Below, in pieces: positions 58,040 to 64,000 of a stretch of 64,000 bases of DNA. Source of the DNA: Dactylellina haptotyla (Eukaryota > Ascomycota > Orbiliomycetes > Orbiliales > Orbiliaceae); the NCBI GenBank assembly GCA_031310005.1, contig CM062388.1, positions 930,001-994,000 on the forward strand. Direction: 5' to 3'. The notes beneath the pieces are model-generated. The model saw only the letters and a list, made by a program, of their open reading frames with translations. It had not been told where the DNA came from and did no database searches. Both the position numbers and the translations under genes were made by a program. Position 1 is the first letter of the stretch; every line of letters starts with the position of its first letter.

Positions 58040-59360
58040 ATGGCTGACGCTGCCGGACTCGACAAGCGCGAGGATGAGCGCCAGGAGTTCACCACCTCCA
58101 AGGAGGTCACCGTCGCCCCGACCTTCGAGGCCATGCACTTGAAGGAGAACCTCCTCCGTGGAATATACGCGTACGGCTACGAATCGCCCTCCGCCGTGCA
58201 ATCCCGCGCTATCGTCCAAATCTGCAAGGGCCGCGATACAATTGCCCAGGCCCAGTCCGGTACTGGTAAAACAGCCACGTTCTCCATCTCCATCCTTCAG
58301 GTCATCGACACCTCCCTCCGTGAAACACAAGCTCTCGTCCTCTCGCCGACCCGTGAGCTGGCCACGCAGATTCAAAATGTCGTCATGGCACTGGGAGACT
58401 ACATGAACGTTCAATGCCACGCCTGCATTGGCGGCACCAACGTTGGAGAGGATATCCGCAAACTCGATCACGGACAGCACGTTGTGTCCGGTACGCCTGG
58501 TCGTGTGGCGGACATGATTCGTCGTCGAAACCTACGAACCCGACATATCAAAATGCTCGTTCTCGACGAGGCCGATGAGTTGTTGAACAAGGGGTTCAGG
58601 GAGCAGATTTATGATGTGTACCGATACCTGCCACCAGCAACCCAGGTTGTGGTCGTCAGTGCCACGCTTCCATATGATGTGCTCGACATGACTACCAAGT
58701 TTATGACTGATCCGGTCAGAATCTTGGTTAAGCGTGACGAGTTGACGTTAGAAGGATTGAAGCAGTACTTTATCGCTGTTGAGAAGGAAGATTGGAAATT
58801 CGACACCCTTTGCGATGTAAGAATGCTCTCTCATTGATGTACGTGGTTGGCAGAAGACTAATAAAAACGACGATAGCTCTACGACACCCTCACTATCACA
58901 CAAGCCGTTATCTTTTGCAATACCCGCCGCAAGGTCGACTGGCTCACCGACAAGATGCGCGATGCCAACTTTACAGTCTCCAGCATGCACGGTGAAATGG
59001 CACAGAAGGAAAGAGACGGCATTATGAGCGAATTCAGACAAGGAAACTCGCGTGTTTTAATATCCACCGACGTCTGGGCGCGTGGTATTGATGTTCAACA
59101 GGTCTCGTTAGTCATCAACTACGATTTGCCTAGCAACCGTGAAAACTACATTCACCGCATCGGTCGTAGCGGTAGATTCGGCAGGAAAGGTGTTGCGATC
59201 AACTTTGTTACGAGTGAAGACGTCAGGATTCTGAGAGATATTGAATGTAAGTTTCCAAATCGTCTCACGGTTGCCTGGCATAAGCTAATCTATTCGTGTA
59301 GTGTACTATTCCACCCAGATTGATGAGATGCCAATGAACGTTGCAGATCTTCTTTCGTGA
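58040..59360 (+). CDS. FAL1: DEAD-box RNA helicase Fal1 (eIF4A-III)
   Basis: ATP-dependent RNA helicase. The yeast Fal1 acts in 18S rRNA maturation and the orthologue eIF4A-III is the core of the exon-junction complex. Three exons (58040-58816, 58877-59246, 59302-59360), 401 residues, the normal length. Motifs in order: F-x-x-M and Q motif (about 30-55), Walker A AQSGTGKT (71-78), PTRELA, GTPGR, DEAD (176-179), SAT, then VIFCNT, ARGID and HRIGRSGR. It ends with the invariant [12 protein letters not shown]. Strong similarity to fungal FAL1 throughout, including [16 protein letters not shown] at the N terminus, separates it from eIF4A. Nucleolar/nuclear location expected. Confidence 0.96.
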
Positions 59361-59624
59361 TAAGTTTGAACTTTTGAGGAGCGCTGATTTATCATTTTTG
59401 TCCGTTTTTTCCTCAATGAAGGCTATCCGGTGTGGAGGAAATGGGCTTGTATTATCAAAGGTATGGCATTTCCTTCAACCCCTTGGTTCGTCGTATATGA
59501 CTGTATTGGGAGCTTGCTTATGCTAACTGGCGATTTTGAATTTAATAATATCTACAGAATCAGAATGAAATATGCACGTTTTATGCTGCTGGCCACATCG
59601 ACCCCTTCCGTACGAGTGACTGTT

Positions 59625-60979
59625 TCACTTTCTGAATGCCCCGAGCTCCCGTTTCCTGAATATTATTATGTAAGTACGGACCATATAGCAGAATGCTAAG
59701 GAATCACTTACCACCAGGCTTCGAAATCCAATGTCGAAACATTGATGCCAATATCTTTTAAGGATTTGGTGGATAGGTGACAATCGTACGGTCGTTTGAC
59801 TACTTACTGTTAGCGTTGTGTAGAACCTCGATGGTCTATGGTGTTCAACTCACCAGTACTATTTGGATCGACTGTGTCATTTGCTAGAATGTGAGGCATG
59901 GGTAGCGCGAGTACTTGTGACAATCTCTGGCAGATTTCATATCTACCGTATACGAAGTTAGCGAAGAATCCCCCTTCCAGCCTGCGAGATATGGGGATAT
60001 TTTGTACTTGGTGCATTTGTCTTCGGAACTGAATTGCAGAATCTTGGGGAGAGTTGATGGGTCGGTGGAGGTATATTTCTCTGCGACGTCTTTGAGGACT
60101 CTAGCGACATCCTCTGTGTTTGTGGGATCTACCAGTTCTCAATCAGCCTCCTTCACCCGGAAGAGATTCGAGGAAGGTTTACATCGAATCGCCCAATGAT
60201 CCATATCGACCTTCTCTTTGCCGGCCTTGTTCCAAATTGTGTCGAGTAGGACGTTTACCGCGCTTTCGTAGTTCTCGCCAGAGCCGTACCTGTTCAACCA
60301 ATTCCTTAGTGTGCTCCTGAGATTTACCGCGGTGGTATATGGAAACCTACAGCAACGGCACTCTAACTACCACTGCCTTATCGCTGCCTTCCAATACTGC
60401 AATCTCACCATCGCGCTTCGTCTCACCGTAGAAATTTGGTGGGCTGGTCTCGGCTTCTGCCTGGTAGGGGGCTGCACCAGGTGTACCGTCGAAGACGTAG
60501 TCGGTAGAGATGTATACCAGGATAATTCCGCGCGATGAAGTTTCTTTGGCTAGGAGGAGCGGGGTCTCCACGTTGAGCTGTTTGGTGCCGGCGGGGTCGT
60601 TGGCGCATTTGTCCGGCGACTTTTCGGCGGCGCAGTGGACGAGGACGGTAGGTCTGCGATTGTATAAGCGTAAATGGTGAGAATCCCGTAGGTAGTAGGA
60701 ATAGTAATATAAAATTAAGTTTATTGAGACGTACTTTACATCATCGAGTAGTTTCGTGATCTCTTCAGCGCGAGTGAGGTCGACTTTGAGGACCTTGGGC
60801 GGATTGGCGCGTGAGAGGCCTGGTTTTGGTCGGCTTCAAGTTAGAGCTGGATTCTAAGGAAGCATCGAGGAAGGGTCCATACCTGTTCCGGTGACCTCCC
60901 AGCTGGCTTCGTCGAATGCCTTGACGACCTGGCGTCCGAGTAGGCCCGTGGCGCCTGTTACAACAACTTTCTTTGCCAT
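59625..60979 (-). CDS. MAT2B/RmlD-like NAD(P)-binding reductase (methionine adenosyltransferase regulatory-subunit family)
   Basis: Extended short-chain dehydrogenase of the RmlD/MAT2B group. The human member regulates S-adenosylmethionine synthetase; the fungal role is less clear. Eight exons (60883-60979, 60735-60819, 60351-60653, 60183-60289, 60008-60128, 59854-59942, 59712-59799, 59625-59655) give 306 residues with every phase matching. The nucleotide-binding motif VTGATGLLGR is at 7-16. YISTDYVFDG and YGETK (the Y-x3-K catalytic pair) follow. HWAIRYPTNTEDV, FSSEDKCTKYEICQRL and the end DFEAWWKRELGAFRK exist only after splicing. A stop at the seventh donor would give a slightly shorter product if the last intron were retained. 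Divergent from CAB5 (252 bp) and convergent with FAL1. Confidence 0.9.
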
Positions 60980-61231
60980 CGCGGGGTGTGGATACTGTCA
61001 ATTGGCTTCACGATGTCCAGGTGGAGTGAATTGGTGCGTGTGCACGTTGTTATCGATAGCTGCCAGCAGCAGCCAAGCTTTGGGCTGCAGGGCCGCCAAT
61101 TACGCCATAAATCTGCGGCCGCGATCAGATCAGATAGCCGACCTCTTTTCAGCCGACAGATCTCGAACCTCGCCATCACCGCCCTCATCCCTCCTCGAAG
61201 TACACCGAAAAGACAGAGGAATATCGATAAG
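60980..61231. promoter_or_regulatory. Divergent promoter between the MAT2B-like gene and CAB5
   Basis: Interval of 252 bp between two outward-facing starts. Contains GATCAGATCAGAT direct repeats at about 61122-61136. The CAB5 frame is open back to an ATG at 61013, so part of the interval could be coding. Shared regulation is inference. Confidence 0.5.
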
Positions 61232-62014
61232 ATGCTGCTCATCGGCCTCACGGGTTCCATCGCCACCGGCAAATCGACCGTTTCCCGCATCTTCTCTTCC
61301 GCGCCGCACTCCCTCCCCGTCGTCGATGCCGACCACCTCGCCCACGCCGTCATCCTGCCTGGAACACCCGCCTACACAAAAATCCTCAAGGCCTTCCTCT
61401 CCACCACTCCGGGCCTGCTCCACGACCCGGAAACAGACCCGAACCCGTCCCCCATCGGACCGAGCATCAACCGCAAAGTACTCGGGCAGCGGGTCTTTGG
61501 CACCTCTGAGGCGAACAAACGAGACATCAAGATCCTCAATGGCATCGTTCATCCGGCGGTTCGAATGGCGATATTTAGATCAATCGTGTACTACTGGTTA
61601 CGCGGGCATTGGGCGATAGTACTCGACATCCCGCTGTTATTTGAGAGTAGACTCGACATGTTCTGCGGAGTTACCTTACTCGTCGGTGTTTCGCCGGAGT
61701 TACAGCTCGAGAGGTTGTTAAAGCGGGATGCGCATCTGACTAAAGAGGATGGGCAGAAGAGAATCGCCAGCCAAATGCCGCTGGAGAAGAAGCGGCAGTT
61801 GGCCGATGTGGTCGTGTGGAACGATGGGACGAAAGAGGAATTGGAACAGGAGATCGCACGGTTCTTGGAGAGGTATAGGAAGGGACGAGGGACATTTTGG
61901 ACAGTACTTCTAGCTGGGTTCTGGCCGCTGACAGCGACGATTATGGGGTGGAGGATTGTAGGGAATTGGTTCAAGAGGAAGAAGAAGGATGAGAGGCTGA
62001 ATAAGAAGGAGTAA
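61232..62014 (+). CDS. CAB5: Dephospho-CoA kinase
   Basis: Catalyses the last step of coenzyme A synthesis, phosphorylating the 3' hydroxyl of dephospho-CoA. Single exon, 260 residues. The P-loop GLTGSIATGKST is at residues 5-16, then VVDADHLAH (the conserved DAD), LDIPLLFES, and the LERLLKRDAHLTKEDGQKRI lid region. A C-terminal hydrophobic stretch (TVLLAGFWPLTATIMGW) followed by a Lys/Arg-rich end suggests membrane contact, as in many eukaryotic members. The start MLLIGLTG is the family norm. The same frame is open to an ATG at 61013, adding ~73 residues rich in Arg and Ser that could act as a mitochondrial presequence; this is not proven. Confidence 0.93.
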   Translation: MLLIGLTGSIATGKSTVSRIFSSAPHSLPVVDADHLAHAVILPGTPAYTKILKAFLSTTPGLLHDPETDPNPSPIGPSINRKVLGQRVFGTSEANKRDIKILNGIVHPAVRMAIFRSIVYYWLRGHWAIVLDIPLLFESRLDMFCGVTLLVGVSPELQLERLLKRDAHLTKEDGQKRIASQMPLEKKRQLADVVVWNDGTKEELEQEIARFLERYRKGRGTFWTVLLAGFWPLTATIMGWRIVGNWFKRKKKDERLNKKE

Positions 62015-62652
62015 ATGCTGATTTTATTAAGAGAGCGTGTACGATATTGTGAGCGAGCGGTCTTTGCGTGTAATATTTGCCAAACTTTAATAGTTAATAG
62101 TTGTAGCTCTGGTAATGGATACTTAGAAAAGCATGGTTGACTTCCAGTCACATTAATAAGCATCATGCAAATCAATATTCATATTGATAGTCGTCAAAAT
62201 TCTATTCCAACAACTGTTCCAATGTTTTTAAAAAGGATACAGGCATCATCGTGAGTACCGTGAAGGAAGTTAATATATAGCTAGATGTATTTCCCCCAAA
62301 AAGATTCTCTTCAATGGATCTAGTAGCTAAAAAGTATATTTCACAAGCGACTCGGAGCATTTGAGTTTAAGTTTTGCAGCCGAAATCAAGGGCTTTTTTA
62401 AACTATCTATTATCCTCTGTTCTCCGCTCCGCATCTCTATATACTAAGGATAGCTTGGCCATTAGCCAGACGCATGATGTTTATGCTGTTCTAGACGAAA
62501 ATGCTAGCTGCTCGGCGAGTATGCAAAAAAGGCAGGCCAGACCCTGCTTGCTCGCTAGAGCAAAAGAATTTCATTCCGTCCGAAACAACAACTACCTGAC
62601 TGAAGTAGGCTTCAAGACATCGGAACCTTGACCGCGAAAGTGGTAAAAGGAA
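62015..62652. other. Intergenic between CAB5 and tRNA-Arg
   Basis: AT-rich; no gene supported. A frame at 62374-62631 has no recognisable content and ends just before the tRNA. Confidence 0.5.
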
Positions 62653-62724
62653 CACTCTACGTGGGACTCGAACCCACAGCCTCAGGATTAGAAGTCCTGC
62701 GCGCTACCATTGCGCCAGCAGAGC
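62653..62724 (-). tRNA. tRNA-Arg (anticodon UCU)
   Basis: Minus-strand cloverleaf of 72 nt without intron. The acceptor GCTCTGC pairs with GTAGAGT (with G-U pairs), discriminator G. The D arm contains GGCGCAATGGTAGCGC. Anticodon stem CAGGA/TCCTG encloses loop CTTCTAA. T arm GTGGG TTCGAGT CCCAC. Reads AGA codons. B-box GGTTCGAGTCC present. Confidence 0.92.
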
Positions 62725-63468
62725 GAGGAACATACCCCTGTCTGTGAATTTGACGTATCTGAGGTTCATCGGCAACCCAAACTCGAAAGAATGCGAGAAC
62801 GCTACTTCGCTCTCAACCAGCCTTATAAGCAGGAAATTTGTTTTCTAGCCCTGTCTTCTTGGGTACTTTAATTTTCGGGTTCGAACATCCGTAGGTTTTA
62901 AGTGAAGCTACCCTTTCGTTATTGATGATATGTATAGCGAGAATTTACCAAGTCTGGTTTATGTGAGGATATATCAGAATCACATCCAAGTTTGACCAAT
63001 GACCACCACCCTCATCGGACACAGTCACATGTAGCGGTGTTGTACCGCGCCCAACATCACAACACTCTTTGTCGCCTATGACTACCACGCCGTCGTCGGT
63101 GTCACCAGAACCTGGCTCAGGGCATCGATTTAATCGTCATAATGTTTTCTCTAGAAAACGAGAGAGCTAAATTTAACCACGCTGGGGAAGTAACTTGAAT
63201 TAAATTCCCAAGAAACGCCTTTTTAAAGTAAATCTCAACTTCATCATACTTTAATTCTGCTCCCTCGCGAAATATTCTCCATCCATCCCAAATTTACAGA
63301 TAAGGATATCTAGATCCTTCGACAATATCGGAAAACAACCGCAGAAACACGAAAGCAAAAGGGAACATATATGAGTATGCAGCGAATTAGATAAAAACTT
63401 CCTTGAACCTTTTATATATTTCCACCCTTCATGCTTCAGTCGTATCTATAAATAGCAAAAGCCGCAAA
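62725..63468. other. Intergenic with a possible ankyrin-repeat remnant
   Basis: Mostly noncoding. The minus strand at about 62959-63115 translates to GRGTTPLHVTVSDEGGGHW followed by SNLDVIL, which matches the TPLHxAV...DV core of an ankyrin repeat. It has no start and closes with a stop soon after, so it looks like a decayed fragment. Confidence 0.4.
62959..63115 (-). pseudogene. Possible ankyrin-repeat gene fragment
   Basis: About 50 open codons on the minus strand carry one ankyrin-like unit (RGTTPLHVTVSDEGG, then NLDVIL). There is no start codon, no flanking repeats in frame and a stop at the 3' side (QTW then stop). Ankyrin proteins are abundant in fungi, so a relic is plausible. A chance match cannot be excluded. 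Confidence 0.35.
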
Positions 63469-64000
63469 ATGCCCTTCCCTTCTCACCCACAATCCCGAGC
63501 AACCTCAGCGACCTCGTCCCACCTCCTCAAACCCATAAATATAAAATCAAGGCCCCCAAGATCCCGCTCTCAATCTCGCACTCGCCAGCTCGCCGCTTCA
63601 CCAATTCCTAAATCTCCCTCACATCAAATTCTAGGCTTCGACCCCGAACCTTTCCGACTAACCAAAGATGACATCGAATTGATTAAATCATGTGATAAGA
63701 ACCGCTTCGAGCCCAACGGCAGGGTAATACCCGAGACCGAGCAACGCCTGCAGGAACTAAAAATTGCACAGCGGAAAATGCTAGTAAATTGGGTATCCGA
63801 CCGGCATATGAAATCTGCCAGCGTAGTCCGAGTTACACCCGTACCCTGGCCTACATTTGAAGAAACCGTCGAAACCGAGGGGTATATCTCGTGGGTTGGC
63901 AAAGTGGCGTTATATTTCGGACAGAGGTTCACGCCTGTATACACCTCTCCGTGGACGGAGATACCGAAATACGAAACAGCGGTAACGGCAAGTCATGTCG
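63469..64000 (+). CDS. Unrecognised protein, 5' part only (runs off the right edge)
   Basis: Open frame of at least 177 codons from ATG 63469 to the window end. The first ~55 residues are Ser/Pro/Arg rich and disordered (SHPQSRATSATSSHLLK). After that a folded-looking region begins: LGFDPEPFRLTKDDIELIKS, then VIPETEQRLQELKIAQRKML and YISWVGKVALYFGQRF. No family is recognised and no function is proposed. Codon use looks like a real gene, and a TATAAATA lies 20-30 bases before the start (near 63446). Confidence 0.65.
   Translation, partial: MPFPSHPQSRATSATSSHLLKPINIKSRPPRSRSQSRTRQLAASPIPKSPSHQILGFDPEPFRLTKDDIELIKSCDKNRFEPNGRVIPETEQRLQELKIAQRKMLVNWVSDRHMKSASVVRVTPVPWPTFEETVETEGYISWVGKVALYFGQRFTPVYTSPWTEIPKYETAVTASHV

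Overview
The window is nuclear DNA of a filamentous ascomycete (Pezizomycotina type). The evidence is short introns (mostly 50-90 bp, with GTANGT-like donors and GCTAAC/GCTAAT branch sites), compact spliced housekeeping genes, long CT-rich leaders, a hydrophobin, PNP and CHAT domains of the kind found in fungal NLR and cell-death repertoires, and intron-bearing tRNA genes. I cannot fix the genus from sequence alone. About 21 protein genes and 2 tRNA genes are supported. Where I rebuilt splicing, exon lengths sum to whole codons; TRA1 and the right-edge gene run off the window.

Left part (1-22.6 kb): the N-terminal ~2,175 residues of TRA1 (SAGA/NuA4 scaffold, minus), an RA-PH adaptor (minus), a 6.4 kb stretch with no credible gene, an F-box protein (minus), and the WD40 ubiquitin-ligase subunit GID7/WDR26 (plus), which contains a GC-AG intron.

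Middle (22.6-38.1 kb): a more AT-rich accessory block. It holds a GH78 alpha-L-rhamnosidase, a three-exon eight-cysteine hydrophobin, and what I consider the most interesting locus. There a TPR/CHAT caspase-like protease (30582-33050, plus) meets, tail to tail with 98 bp between the stops, a spliced gene that fuses a PNP-type nucleoside phosphorylase/nucleosidase domain to a ~260-residue C-terminal domain with a gasdermin-like look (33149-35011, minus). A beta-trefoil protein resembling fungal protease inhibitors follows 0.8 kb further on (35805-36523). Protease plus candidate effector next to each other fits the fungal and bacterial gasdermin-type regulated cell-death arrangement. The pore-former assignment is inference.

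Right part (38.1-64 kb): dense housekeeping genes. These are VMA1 (V-ATPase A, with an AUG-only first exon and no intein), the PP2A B56 subunit, intron-containing tRNA-Ala(CGC), TFIIIC subunit TFC1, a Gfo/Idh/MocA dehydrogenase, the syntaxin-6-like SNARE TLG1, APC/C subunit CDC16, a second F-box protein, splicing factor SF3A3/PRP9, the eIF4A-III helicase FAL1, a MAT2B-like reductase (eight exons), dephospho-CoA kinase CAB5, tRNA-Arg(UCU), and the 5' end of an unrecognised gene at the right edge. Several pairs are divergent with under 260 bp between starts (SF3A3/FAL1, MAT2B-like/CAB5), so they probably share promoters.
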